From JAPUEK01 sp963815355 (GTDB lineage Bacteria > Pseudomonadota > Alphaproteobacteria > Rhodobacterales > Rhodobacteraceae): a DNA stretch of 64,000 nucleotides. This document shows positions 16,833 to 25,407 of this stretch, piece by piece; within the stretch, counting starts at the first letter, position 1; the number at the start of each line of letters is the position of its first letter. The position numbers were made by a program, and so were the translations under genes. Under the pieces are notes generated by a model. It ran no database searches. It was given only the letters and a program-made list of their open reading frames with translations, and was not told where the DNA came from. The DNA lies in contig CAWFGJ010000013.1 in the NCBI GenBank assembly GCA_963815355.1, positions 806,001 through 870,000 of the forward strand, written 5' to 3'.

Positions 16833-17193
16833 CGCATGTCCTTCTTTTTCACGCGGTTATCCCGCGACGTGAGGCCAGCCCAGAGCTCTTGGTCTTCGAT
16901 CGGGTCCCTGCCTTACGGCAAGCCCGCCAGAGATGCGGTCAGCGTTTTACAAACCAACCCCCGACACCGCCCCGGCAGAAGAAAACCGGCGCATGGCATA
17001 AAGGAATCGGGTCCGATGGGCAAACTGCCCCGGACAGGCGGCGTATAGGCGGCGCAGAAGGCTGGGTCAAGGGCCTGCCCTTCGCCGCGCCCCCCTTGCC
17101 CCGGCCCGGGCCAGACATAACCCTCCGCCAAGTCCATTTTCTGTCTCTAAATATCCCCGCCGGAGGCTCCGCCCGCCGCCATTGCCCGCGCCT
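16833..17193. other. 361-nt intergenic region between trmD and rplS
   Basis: It holds copy 2 of the 35-nt element (17136-17170) near the trmD end and presumably the rplS promoter near the rplS end. I see no convincing coding frame; the short open frames here have no RBS or recognisable product. Confidence 0.5.
17136..17170 (-). repeat. 35-nt conserved 3' element, copy 2
   Basis: Read on the minus strand it begins GGAGCCTCCGGCGGGGATAT and ends GACAGAAAAT, with 33 of 35 positions identical to the copy at 5694-5728. It starts 23 nt after the trmD stop codon and is in the sense direction of trmD, the same relation as copy 1 has to the RNase T2 gene. Confidence 0.85.
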
Positions 17194-18006
17194 TTAGCCG
17201 CCTTTGCGCCGCGCCAGCCAAGCCTGCCAAAGATCAGGCCTGCGGGCTTTGGTGATCTCTTCCGCTTGGGCTTTGCGCCATTTGGCGATGGCGCCATGAT
17301 GACCTGATTGCAGGACATCGGGGATCGGCAGATCGTTCCAGACGGCGGGGCGGGTGAATTGGGGATGCTCCAGCAACCCGTCGGAAAAGCTTTCCTCTTC
17401 GGTTGAGGCCTGATTGCCCAATACTTTCGGCAAAAGCCGCACCGTGGCGTCGATAAGGGCCGTGGCCGCGATTTCGCCCCCCGTCAGCACAAAATCCCCC
17501 AGCGAGACCTCTTCAACGGCGTGGTGGTCCAAAAAGCGTTGGTCTACCCCTTCGAACCGTCCGCAGAGCAGAGTCAGCCCGTCACAGGCCGCAAAGCGGC
17601 GGGCCATAGCCTGATCGAACGGTTTGCCCCGCGGGGAAAGGTAGATCAGCGGCCAGCGCGCGCGGTCATGGGGCGGGGCGGTCGAGGCAAGGGCCGCGTC
17701 CAGCACATCCGCCCGCAACACCATGCCAGCCCCCCCTCCGGCGGGGGTATCGTCGACGTTCAGGTGCTTTCCGATCCCGAAGGGGCGCAGGTCCACTGTG
17801 TCCAGCGCCCAGAGGCCAAGGTCCAGCGCTTTGCCTGTCAGCGACAGGCCCAGCACGCCGGGGAAGGCGTCGGGGAACAGCGTCAGGATTTTCACGCGCC
17901 ACGCGTCTTTGACGTTAAGCGGTTCTTCCATCAGGTCGCGCGGTTTCAGGCTGGCGCGAACCGACAGGCGGCCATGGGATTTGGTGGGGGGTGTTGGATC
18001 GGTCAT
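17194..18006 (-). CDS. trmD: tRNA (guanine-N1)-methyltransferase TrmD
   Basis: SPOUT methyltransferase that makes m1G37 next to the tRNA anticodon and prevents frameshifting; 270 residues from the ATG at 18006. Motifs are KILTLFPDAFPGVLGLSLTG, the trefoil-knot SAM-site segment SLGDFVLTGGEIAA, the loop GNQASTEEESFSDGLLEHPQ, and TRPAVWNDLPIPDVL. The N-terminal 30 residues are an extension before the conserved start; a later start is possible. The frame is open to 18168 without similarity. It belongs to the leftward ffh-rplS block. Confidence 0.94.
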   Translation of the reverse strand: MTDPTPPTKSHGRLSVRASLKPRDLMEEPLNVKDAWRVKILTLFPDAFPGVLGLSLTGKALDLGLWALDTVDLRPFGIGKHLNVDDTPAGGGAGMVLRADVLDAALASTAPPHDRARWPLIYLSPRGKPFDQAMARRFAACDGLTLLCGRFEGVDQRFLDHHAVEEVSLGDFVLTGGEIAATALIDATVRLLPKVLGNQASTEEESFSDGLLEHPQFTRPAVWNDLPIPDVLQSGHHGAIAKWRKAQAEEITKARRPDLWQAWLARRKGG

Positions 18007-18094
18007 GGCCTGCCGTTTAACGCTTGGGGGGCGGTGCGGGAAGGGAAATTTGTCGCCGCGGCCTTTCGCGGCGGCCGGATTGTCGGGTGCCGGT

Positions 18095-18949
18095 TCAACC
18101 CTCTGTATCAGCGTCAGTATCGGCCTCTCCGCTGGGGCCACCGCTGGGACGGTGCAGCGCTTCGGCAAAGGCGATCATGTCGCCTTTGATGCGGCCGATT
18201 TCGGCAACGGGCAGGCCAGAGCGGTTCAAGTCAATGAAGGCGTCCGCAAGGTCTTGGGGTGGGCTGGCATTGGCGGCCGGCAGCGGGGACAGGGTGGCAC
18301 GAAGGGCGTCGGGCAGTTCGGCCAGATCATACAGGGCCTCAACCGGGCCAAGGCGACGGGGGCTTAGCCCTTCCAGCGGGGCCACATGCAGCGGCACCGG
18401 CCCCAGTGCGGCGTGCAGCGGGGTCAGCACCGCCCCAAAATCGGCCGCCACGGCGTGGAGTTTCAGGAAGCGGCGGCGTTTCAGGGTCAGTTCGTGATGT
18501 TTGGCAAGTTGCCAGTGGATCGAGCGCAGCCACGGTTCGGCCGCACGGGTGGTGATCAACAGGTGCAGGTCCAGTGCGGGGCCAAAGCGGCGGTGCAGGC
18601 TTGCGGCCAGTTCGGGCAAGATGGTTTGTGCCGCGCGGTAGTCTGTCAGCCCATAACGCGAGGGGATATGGCCACAAAAATCCTCGCAAGAGCACAGGAT
18701 CGCTTGATGCGCTTGGGGCAGCAGGCGGTCGGCCCAGTGATCCAGCGACAGGGTCAGGCGGCGCAGGGTGTGCGGGCCGGGGTCGGCGGAATAGGCGCGG
18801 GCGGCGATGGCGGCATCGGAAAAGGGCAGGTTACGGCTGCGGGTCTGGATCATCGCCACCGGGGCGAGGGCCGGGGCATGCGCCTGCAAGGCGCGTTGCA
18901 CGCTGGTGGTGCCGGTCTTGTGGACCCCCGCGTGAAAGACAACGCGCAT
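18095..18949 (-). CDS. sulfotransferase-like protein
   Basis: Protein of 284 residues from the ATG at 18949. The first strand and loop VVFHAGVHKTGTTSVQRAL match the 5'-phosphosulfate-binding loop of PAPS-dependent sulfotransferases, and LHLLITTRAAEPWLRSIHW matches the 3'-phosphate-binding strand with its Arg and Ser. The acceptor is unknown. Similar short proteins in Rhodobacteraceae are usually annotated as hypothetical. It lies 5 nt after the membrane-protein gene, inside the rimM-trmD interval. Confidence 0.7.
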   Translation of the reverse strand: MRVVFHAGVHKTGTTSVQRALQAHAPALAPVAMIQTRSRNLPFSDAAIAARAYSADPGPHTLRRLTLSLDHWADRLLPQAHQAILCSCEDFCGHIPSRYGLTDYRAAQTILPELAASLHRRFGPALDLHLLITTRAAEPWLRSIHWQLAKHHELTLKRRRFLKLHAVAADFGAVLTPLHAALGPVPLHVAPLEGLSPRRLGPVEALYDLAELPDALRATLSPLPAANASPPQDLADAFIDLNRSGLPVAEIGRIKGDMIAFAEALHRPSGGPSGEADTDADTEG

Positions 18950-18954
18950 GGGGA

Positions 18955-19836
18955 TTAGCCTTGGGCGGGCGACAGGCGGCGGGTCTGGTCCGCCAAGGCG
19001 CGCAGGGCCGAGGCGGTCGCGGGTGTCGCCGTGCTTGCGCGCTGGTCCAGCAGATCGGCAGACGGGCAAGCGCCCCAAAGGGTTGGGTCTTGCGCCAGCA
19101 TGGCCGCGCAGCGGGTGGCGAAAAGCCCGGTCAGCTGATCATCCCCCACAAGGTTTGCAAAGGCGATGGCGGGGTAGTCGTTCGCAACCTGTGCCACCAC
19201 AGCGGCTGTCGTGGCATGCACGGCCAAGGCTTGGCGCAGATGGGGCTGGTTCGTGGCAAGGCTTGCGATCAGTGCCTCGGCAAGGGCGGGTGCATCGCTC
19301 TGGGCCTCTATCGCGCGCAGATGGGCGGCGATCTCGTCAGCGGTCAGGTCTTTGGGCAGGGCCGCGAGCAGGTGCGCGGCCAGCGTCGGCTGGGGTGCGG
19401 GCGTGCGGGCATGGCCGGGGGTAGAGACCTCACGCAAGGCATGGTCCAGAAAGGCATTGGTTTCGGCGGCTTTCCACGGGTCCCAGATCAGCCGCGACAG
19501 CGGGACCGACAGAAATGAGATCGCCACGGGCAGAATCAGCGGAAAGGCCGGAACCGCACCCAGCACGCCACCGATCCCGCGGCCGATTGCAAACAGCACC
19601 GTCACCAGCAAGACCTGCACCGCGCCTTGGGCGGCCAGCGTGACCAGCGCCTCGGGGCGGGCCCAGTCGCCAAGGTGGCGCGGCCATTGCTGCGGGCGCA
19701 GGACAAACAGCCACAGAAAGAAGATCGCCACGAAAACTGGCACAAGCGCCCAGCCAAAGCCGCCCAATCCGGCCAGCAGGGGGCCGAAATACAGCAGTGC
19801 GGTCGCCCCCATCAGCAAGCGCAGACGATTTTGCAT
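18955..19836 (-). CDS. hypothetical membrane protein
   Basis: Protein of 293 residues from the ATG at 19836; a GTG at 19848 is an alternative. There are about four N-terminal membrane helices (for example LLYFGPLLAGLGGFGWALVP and AGAVQVLLV-type segments up to about residue 115), followed by an Ala-rich soluble domain of about 175 residues with no motif that I recognise. The soluble part is helical and may be an interaction domain. It lies between rimM and the sulfotransferase-like gene in the same direction, so co-transcription is likely. No function can be assigned. Confidence 0.7.
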   Translation of the reverse strand: MQNRLRLLMGATALLYFGPLLAGLGGFGWALVPVFVAIFFLWLFVLRPQQWPRHLGDWARPEALVTLAAQGAVQVLLVTVLFAIGRGIGGVLGAVPAFPLILPVAISFLSVPLSRLIWDPWKAAETNAFLDHALREVSTPGHARTPAPQPTLAAHLLAALPKDLTADEIAAHLRAIEAQSDAPALAEALIASLATNQPHLRQALAVHATTAAVVAQVANDYPAIAFANLVGDDQLTGLFATRCAAMLAQDPTLWGACPSADLLDQRASTATPATASALRALADQTRRLSPAQG

Positions 19837-19915
19837 GGGGCTTCCCACCTGTTTTGGCCTCGGCGGTTCGGGCGAGGGGCTGTTCTTGCCCGCGACAGTG
19901 GCGCGGTCGCGGCGG

Positions 19916-20422
19916 TTAGTCCAGACCCTCTGGCAGGTCGATGATCACCCGGCGTGAGGCCAGATCGACGGTCGGAACGATGGCAAGCGTAAAGGGCACA
20001 AGCTGGGCCATCTTGAAGGCCGGGCCGGTGATTTCCAGAATGTCGCCTGCCCCGTGGTTGTGCACCGAGGTCACGATGCCCAGCACCACCCCACCGGGAT
20101 CGCGCGCCTCCATCCCAATCAGGTCTGAGTGGTAATATTCATCATCTGGCAGGGCCGGCAGGCGGGCGCGGTCGGCGTAAAGGCTGGTGCCGCGCAGGGC
20201 GTCGCCTTCCTCTTTGGTTTTGATGCCGGTCAGGCGCGCGCCAAGGCCACCGGCCACCGGGCGGGTCAGCTTGACGATAAAGCTGCGCGTCCCGTCTTCC
20301 GTCCAAAGCGTGCCGTAATCGGCAATCGCCTCAGGTTCGGCGCAGAAGGATTTCAGCCGCACCTCGCCTTGCAGGCCGAAAGAGCCCGCGATGGCACCTA
20401 CACAGATCCGGTCGGTTGTCAT
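19916..20422 (-). CDS. rimM: ribosome maturation factor RimM
   Basis: Assembly factor of 168 residues that binds S19 and helps mature the 30S head. The start CVGAIAGSFGLQGEVRLKSF is the RimM signature. The linker and PRC-barrel domain follow, with DLIGMEARDPGGVVLGIV and the end motif LVPFTLAIVPTVDLASRRV. It directly follows bluB on the minus strand with no gap (bluB stop at 20423), so the two are coupled. Confidence 0.95.
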   Translation of the reverse strand: MTTDRICVGAIAGSFGLQGEVRLKSFCAEPEAIADYGTLWTEDGTRSFIVKLTRPVAGGLGARLTGIKTKEEGDALRGTSLYADRARLPALPDDEYYHSDLIGMEARDPGGVVLGIVTSVHNHGAGDILEITGPAFKMAQLVPFTLAIVPTVDLASRRVIIDLPEGLD

Positions 20423-21055
20423 TCAGCGTGTCTCCATCCACAGGGCGGGGGCGCGGTGTTCCCACCCTGCCCGTTCGAGTTCCGGCGTGTCGTGGTCCTC
20501 AACGGGCCAGCCGACGCAGAGATAACCGATAAAGCGCCAGCCGTCGGGCGCGTCAAGGTCGCGGTGCAACTGGTCGGGGTCAAGGATCGACACCCAGCCC
20601 ACGCCCAGACCTTCGGCCCGCGCGGCCAGCCAGAACAGCGTGATCGCCCCAACCACCGAATAGGCGCGGGTTTGCGGCATGGTTCCCGCCCCAAGCCCGG
20701 CGCCTTGGGCGGTTTGGTCATCGCAAAACACCGCCAGATGCACGGGGGCCTCGGCCATGCCCGACAATTTCAGCTGCGCGTAGGTGCGGGCCTTGTCGTC
20801 TGTGTAATTCTGCAGGGCGGTGGCATTGGCGGCGGCAAAGTTATCCTGCACCGCCTGCCGCAAGCCCGGGCTTTGCACCCGGATCAACCGCCAAGGTTCG
20901 GACAGACCCACCGAAGGGGCCAGCCCAAATGCGCAAAGGCAGCGGTCCAGAACCGCTGCCTCTACAGGATCGGTGCGAAAGCGGCGCACATCGCGCCGCC
21001 ACCGCATCAGATCGGCCAACTCATCACGGAAGCTTGGTGAAAAGCTACCGCGCAT
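20423..21055 (-). CDS. bluB: 5,6-dimethylbenzimidazole synthase BluB
   Basis: Flavin-destroying nitroreductase-fold enzyme of 210 residues that converts reduced FMN into the lower ligand of vitamin B12. Family motifs are WRRDVRRFRTDPV near the N-terminus, APSVGLSEPWRLIRV with the Ser-Glu-Pro-Trp core, the helix TALQNYTDDKARTYAQLKL, and LGVGWVSILDPD near the C-terminus. It sits between rpsP and rimM, an uncommon place for a cobalamin gene. No cobalamin riboswitch is visible upstream, so it is probably co-transcribed with the ribosome genes. Confidence 0.92.
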   Translation of the reverse strand: MRGSFSPSFRDELADLMRWRRDVRRFRTDPVEAAVLDRCLCAFGLAPSVGLSEPWRLIRVQSPGLRQAVQDNFAAANATALQNYTDDKARTYAQLKLSGMAEAPVHLAVFCDDQTAQGAGLGAGTMPQTRAYSVVGAITLFWLAARAEGLGVGWVSILDPDQLHRDLDAPDGWRFIGYLCVGWPVEDHDTPELERAGWEHRAPALWMETR

Positions 21056-21063
21056 CGCCGGGC

Positions 21064-21417
21064 TTATTCTTCGGCCGGAGCAGCAGCGCGTGCGGCCTTT
21101 TTGGCGGCCAGTTCGGTCATGCGCTTGCCGGGGACAGCGGATTTCGGGTTGCTGCGGGTGGTTTTCGCCACAAGGCCAGCGGCTTCAAGCATGCGCGCGA
21201 CGCGGTCGGTCGGCTGTGCGCCTTGGCCCAGCCAGTGCTGCACGCGCTCAACGTTCATTTTCACGCGCTCTTCGCTGTCTTTGGCCAGCAGCGGGTTGTA
21301 GGTGCCCAGCTTTTCAAGGAAGCGGCCATCGCGCGGCATGCGGCTGTCGGTGGCGACGATCGAATAGTGCGGGCGCTTCTTGGAACCACCACGGGCGAGG
21401 CGAATTTTCATGGACAT
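21064..21417 (-). CDS. rpsP: 30S ribosomal protein S16
   Basis: Ribosomal protein of 117 residues. The start MSMKIRLARGGSKKRPHY is the S16 signature, followed by GTYNPLLAKDS and VQHWLGQGAQPTDRVARML. The Ala/Pro-rich C-terminal tail of about 30 residues is usual for alphaproteobacteria. AAGGAG lies about 8 nt before the ATG. It belongs to the leftward ffh-rplS block. Confidence 0.96.
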   Translation of the reverse strand: MSMKIRLARGGSKKRPHYSIVATDSRMPRDGRFLEKLGTYNPLLAKDSEERVKMNVERVQHWLGQGAQPTDRVARMLEAAGLVAKTTRSNPKSAVPGKRMTELAAKKAARAAAPAEE

Positions 21418-21459
21418 AGCGTAGTCTCCTTAGGTTTGGTTTGAACCGCGGTTGCGCGG

Positions 21460-21756
21460 CTATTTCTGCAGTTTTTCGTGATGCCTGATGACTTCGGATA
21501 TGATGAAGGTCAGGAATTTCTTGGCAAAGGCCGGGTCGAGATCGGCCTCGGTGGACAGGGTTTCCAGCCGTTCGATTTGGCGCGCTTCGCGGGCCGGGTC
21601 TGAGGGCGGCAGGTCGTGTTCGGCCTTGAGCCGGCCCACGGCTTGGGTGTGCTTGAACCGTTCGGCCAGCGTAAAGACAAGGATTGCATCCAGCCGGTCG
21701 ATGGATTCGCGGTGCTCTTTCAGCAAGGCCGCGGCGCGCAGGGTGGCGTCCGTCAT
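21460..21756 (-). CDS. chorismate mutase, AroQ class
   Basis: Small all-helical enzyme, 98 residues from the ATG at 21756. It converts chorismate to prephenate for phenylalanine and tyrosine synthesis. Family features are HRESIDRLDAILVFTLAERF (helix 1 with the active-site Arg), QAVGRLKAEHDLPPSDPARE with the active-site Lys, and the C-terminal FLTFIISEVIRHHEKLQ. It is placed between ffh and rpsP, a known arrangement in Rhodobacteraceae. The ATG is 37 nt after the ffh stop codon. Confidence 0.92.
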   Translation of the reverse strand: MTDATLRAAALLKEHRESIDRLDAILVFTLAERFKHTQAVGRLKAEHDLPPSDPAREARQIERLETLSTEADLDPAFAKKFLTFIISEVIRHHEKLQK

Positions 21757-21793
21757 GGCTGGGCCTCCGACGTGCAAGGGGGAGCGGCGCGCA

Positions 21794-23290
21794 TCATTTC
21801 TTTTTCATCAACCCCGACAGGCCCGAAGGCAGGCTCATGCCGCGCGGCATTCCGGGGAAGCCACCGCCCATGCCAAGGCCCTCTTTCATGCCTTTGGCCG
21901 CAGCCTCCAGCGCTTCGGGCGACATCTGCGACGGGTCGGGCATACCACCCTTGCCAAGCATTTGCTTAATGGCTTGCTTCATCATGCCACCCTTGCCCAT
22001 CTTCTTCATCATCTCGGCCATCTGCTTGTGCTGCTTCAGCAGTTTGTTCAGATCCGAGACTTCCAGGCCGGCACCAGCGGCCACACGCTTTTTGCGGCTG
22101 GCGGCCATAAGATCGGGGTTGGCGCGTTCTTTCTTGGTCATCGAGTTGATCAGCGCGACCTGATGGGTCAGCATCTTGTCGTTAAAGCCCGCGGCCTCGG
22201 CCTTTTTGGCCATGCCGCCCATGCCCGGCAACATGCCCATGACGCCCTGCATGCCGCCCATCTTCATCATCTGTTCCAGCTGGCCACGCATGTCATTCAT
22301 GTTGAACAGGCCCTTGGCAAAGCGCTTGGCCATGCGTTCGGCCTGTTCGGCCTCGAAGGTTTCGCGGGCGCGTTCGACGAGGGCGACGATATCGCCCATG
22401 CCAAGGATGCGGCCTGCGACGCGCTCTGCCTCAAAGGTCTCCAGCGCGTCCATCTTTTCGCCCATGCCGACGAAACGGATGGGTTTGCCGGTGACGGCGC
22501 GCATCGACAGGGCGGCACCGCCGCGGCCGTCGCCATCCATCCGGGTCAGCACGACGCCGGTGATGCCGACCTTGCCGTCAAATTCGGTGGCGACGTTGAC
22601 CGCGTCTTGCCCGGTCAGGCCATCGACGACCAGCAGGGTTTCGCGGGGTTGGGCGATGTCGCGGACGGCCTGAATTTCGTCCATGAGGACTTCGTCAATG
22701 TGCAGGCGGCCTGCGGTGTCAAAGAACACCACATCATAGCCACCCATTGCCGCCTGGGTCTTGGCCCGCTTGGCGATCTGGACGGCGGATTCGCCTTTGA
22801 CGATCGGCAGGCTGTCAACGCCGACCTGCGCTGCAAGGATCTGCAGCTGTTCCATGGCCGCCGGGCGGTTGGTGTCGAGCGAGGCCAGAAGCACCCGCTT
22901 GCCGTTCTTTTCCTTGAGCCGTTTGGCCAGTTTGGCGGTGGTCGTCGTTTTGCCCGAGCCCTGCAGACCGACCATCAGGATGGCCGAGGGCGGGTTGTCG
23001 ATCTTCAGCGCATCCGGCTCACCCTCACCAGCAAGGGTGCGGATCAATTCGTCATGGACGATTTTCACGACCTGCTGGCCCGGTGTGATTGAGCGCGTCA
23101 CCGCTTGCCCGGTGGCCTTTACCTTGACCGCCTTGACGAAGCTTTGCGCGACCGACAGCGAGACGTCCGCCTCAAGCAGGGCTTGGCGCACCTCGCGCAG
23201 GGCGGTCTCGACGTCGGCCTCGGACAGCGCGCCTTGCTTTGTCAGGCGGTCGAAGACGCCGCCAAGGCGTTCTGAGAGGCTTTCGAACAT
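21794..23290 (-). CDS. ffh: signal recognition particle protein Ffh
   Basis: SRP GTPase of 498 residues from the ATG at 23290 (MFESLSERLGGV). The N domain is followed by the G domain with P-loop GLQGSGKTTTTAKLAKRL, FFDTAGRLHIDE, and the TRMDGDGRGGAAL region. The Met-rich M domain binds 4.5S RNA through SRKKRVAAGAG and ends in a Gly/Met-rich tail. The same frame stays open to 24580, but that extension overlaps the LysR gene and is not coding. It is first in the leftward block ffh, chorismate mutase, rpsP, bluB, rimM, trmD and rplS. Confidence 0.97.
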   Translation of the reverse strand: MFESLSERLGGVFDRLTKQGALSEADVETALREVRQALLEADVSLSVAQSFVKAVKVKATGQAVTRSITPGQQVVKIVHDELIRTLAGEGEPDALKIDNPPSAILMVGLQGSGKTTTTAKLAKRLKEKNGKRVLLASLDTNRPAAMEQLQILAAQVGVDSLPIVKGESAVQIAKRAKTQAAMGGYDVVFFDTAGRLHIDEVLMDEIQAVRDIAQPRETLLVVDGLTGQDAVNVATEFDGKVGITGVVLTRMDGDGRGGAALSMRAVTGKPIRFVGMGEKMDALETFEAERVAGRILGMGDIVALVERARETFEAEQAERMAKRFAKGLFNMNDMRGQLEQMMKMGGMQGVMGMLPGMGGMAKKAEAAGFNDKMLTHQVALINSMTKKERANPDLMAASRKKRVAAGAGLEVSDLNKLLKQHKQMAEMMKKMGKGGMMKQAIKQMLGKGGMPDPSQMSPEALEAAAKGMKEGLGMGGGFPGMPRGMSLPSGLSGLMKKK

Positions 23291-23596
23291 GGTCCACTCC
23301 TGCAATTGGGTTGCCTTCCCATATGGGATGGCGCGGCGATTTCCCAAGACCAATGGGGTGCAGCACCTGTGGGCGCAATGCGCTGACAGGTGGCGATCCC
23401 GGCAAAAGCCAAGGGACCGGAAGCAGTCTGCCTCCGGGGAATTCTGGCGCGAATACGCTGAGTGGCGCGGGGAGTCAAGCGTTGGGCAGGCAATCGGCGG
23501 CTTGGCCCCCGGCAAAGGCCTTGCATCGCCGTCGGTGTTTGGGCTTTTCTGTGCAGGCCCGCAAGTCTGTGCAGGCGCGCACAGGAGACCGGCAAG
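23291..23596. other. 306-nt divergent intergenic region between ffh and the LysR gene
   Basis: It must hold the promoters for the leftward ffh block and the rightward LysR gene. I see no RNA gene and no clear operator in it. An AGGAGA at 23583-23588 is the ribosome-binding site that sets the LysR start. Confidence 0.45.
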
Positions 23597-24478
23597 TTGG
23601 AAAATTGGGATGAGGTCCGCACGGCCTTTCAGGTCGCCCGGCTTGGCACTGTCTCGGGGGCGGCAGAGGTGTTGGGCGTGCACCATGCCACGGTGATCCG
23701 CCATGTGGATGCCTTGGAAAAGCGGCTGGGCACGAAACTGTTCCAGCGCCATGCGCGCGGCTATACCGCGACCGAGGCTGGGCGCGACCTGCTGAGCGTT
23801 GCGCAGGCGACTGAGGAACAGTTCGGCCAACTGGTCAGCCGCATCAAGGGCCAGGGCGAGACTGTCGCGGGAGAGTTGGTCATCACCTCCATCACCGGGA
23901 TCGCGGATTTGCTGGTGCCGGTGATGGCGGCGTTTCAGACCGCCCACCCCGAGGTGATCATCCGCTTTCTGACCGACATGCGCTTGTTCCGGCTGGACTA
24001 CGGCGAGGCGCATGTGGCGATCCGGGCCGGAAACGCGCCGCAAGAGCCGGACAATGTGGTGCAGCCGCTGATGACCATGCGTTGGGGTTTGTTCGCCGCG
24101 CGCAGCTATATGGACAAGTATGGGCTGCCGAAGGGGCCGGAGGATTTTGTATCGCATCGGTTCATCAGTTCCGACAACAGTGACAGCCGCGCGCCGTTCT
24201 ATCGCTGGCTTTGGCAACACGTGCCGCAAGGCAGCATCCAGTTCCGGGTAACCGAAGGGGCGGCGGGCGAGGCTGCGCTGTTGGCCGGGCTTGGCATCGG
24301 CTTTTTGCCGCTGCGGGTCGGGGCGAACAATCCGGAGGTGGTGCAAGTGATGGAGCCGCTGCCCGAATGGCACAGCCAGTTGTGGATCGTGACCCATGTG
24401 GACCTGCACCGGACCCTGAAAGTGCAAAGTTTTCTGAACCAGCTGAAGGCGGCCACGGCGGGTTGGCAATTGTGCTGA
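23597..24478 (+). CDS. LysR-family transcriptional regulator
   Basis: Regulator of 293 residues from a TTG at 23597 preceded by AGGAGA at 8 nt spacing; no ATG fits as well. The winged helix-turn-helix is VRTAFQVARLGTVSGAAEVL with HHATVIRHVDALEKRLG, about residues 5-45. The effector-binding domain follows (LVITSITGIADLLVPVMAAF). The N-terminal pattern LENWDEVRTAFQVA resembles LysR proteins that often control nearby exporters. The EamA permease gene starts 14 nt downstream in the same direction, so it is the likely partner. Confidence 0.86.
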   Translation: MENWDEVRTAFQVARLGTVSGAAEVLGVHHATVIRHVDALEKRLGTKLFQRHARGYTATEAGRDLLSVAQATEEQFGQLVSRIKGQGETVAGELVITSITGIADLLVPVMAAFQTAHPEVIIRFLTDMRLFRLDYGEAHVAIRAGNAPQEPDNVVQPLMTMRWGLFAARSYMDKYGLPKGPEDFVSHRFISSDNSDSRAPFYRWLWQHVPQGSIQFRVTEGAAGEAALLAGLGIGFLPLRVGANNPEVVQVMEPLPEWHSQLWIVTHVDLHRTLKVQSFLNQLKAATAGWQLC

Positions 24479-24492
24479 CAGGGGGGACAGGC

Positions 24493-25407
24493 GTGCTGAG
24501 CAAGGCCGGCCTGACCCCGGCGCGGCAGGGGCATCTGGCGATGCTGGCCTTTTCGGCTTTGGTCGCGGGGTCATTTTCATTGGGGGCGATGGCGGCCCCG
24601 CACATCGCGCCTGCCGCCCTGACTGTGCCGCGTTTTGCGCTCGCCGGGGCTTTGGTGGGCGCGGCGGCGCTGGCGACCACCGGGTTGCCCCGTAGCGCGT
24701 GGCGCGCGCCGTGGCGGTATCTGGTGCTGGGTGGGTTGCTGGCCACGTATTTCGTGCTGATGTTTGAGGGGCTGCGGACGGCCAAGCCTGTGCCCTCAGC
24801 CGCGGTCTTTACGCTGACGCCGTTGATGGCGGCGGGGTTTGGCTGGGTGTTGCTGCGCCAACGCGCGACGTGGCGGATGGCGGGGGCCTTGGCAATCGGG
24901 GTGGCGGGGGCCCTGTGGGTGATCTTTCGCGGCGATCTGTCGGCGTTGCTGCGGCTGGAGGTTGGGCGCGGTGAGGTGATCTATTTCGTCGGCTGCGTCG
25001 CCCATGCGATTTACGCGCCGATGGTGCGCAAGCTGAACCGCGGAGAGCCCGCGGTGGTGTTCAGCTTTGGCATGATGGTGGCGGGGTTTGTGTTGCTGTG
25101 CCTGTGGGGTTGGCGCGATGTGGCCCAGACGGATTGGGCCACTTTGCCGGGCATTGTGTGGATTTGCCTGATCTATGTGGCGGTGGCGGCCTCGGCCATG
25201 ACTTTTGTGCTCTTGCAGTTCGCGACGCTTCGGCTGCCAAGCGCCAAGGTCATGGCCTATACCTATCTTGTGCCAAGCTGGGTGATCTTGTGGGAAATGG
25301 CGTTGGGCCGCCCCGCCCCGCCGCCCTTGGTCTTTGGCGGAGTGGCGATGACGGTGCTGGCGCTGTGGCTGCTGCTAAAGGAAGAGCCGGGGGATGGGCG
25401 GGGCTAG
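24493..25407 (+). CDS. EamA/DMT-family transporter
   Basis: Drug/metabolite-type permease, about 304 residues from the GTG at 24493, with ten membrane helices in two EamA repeats. A Pro in LTPLMAAGFGWVLLRQR marks the end of the first repeat, and LVPSWVILWEMALG the end of the second. Direction and substrate are not determined. The frame is open upstream into the LysR gene, but only the part from about 24493 looks coding; a GTG near 24472 is an alternative start. Its stop codon overlaps the stop of the decayed SDR fragment on the other strand. Confidence 0.82.
   Translation: MLSKAGLTPARQGHLAMLAFSALVAGSFSLGAMAAPHIAPAALTVPRFALAGALVGAAALATTGLPRSAWRAPWRYLVLGGLLATYFVLMFEGLRTAKPVPSAAVFTLTPLMAAGFGWVLLRQRATWRMAGALAIGVAGALWVIFRGDLSALLRLEVGRGEVIYFVGCVAHAIYAPMVRKLNRGEPAVVFSFGMMVAGFVLLCLWGWRDVAQTDWATLPGIVWICLIYVAVAASAMTFVLLQFATLRLPSAKVMAYTYLVPSWVILWEMALGRPAPPPLVFGGVAMTVLALWLLLKEEPGDGRG

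Noticed and set aside
21794..24580. A continuous reading frame of 928 codons on the minus strand running past ffh.
   Set aside because: Only the part up to 23290 matches Ffh. The extension overlaps the LysR gene on the other strand, has no similarity and reflects GC-rich codon bias.
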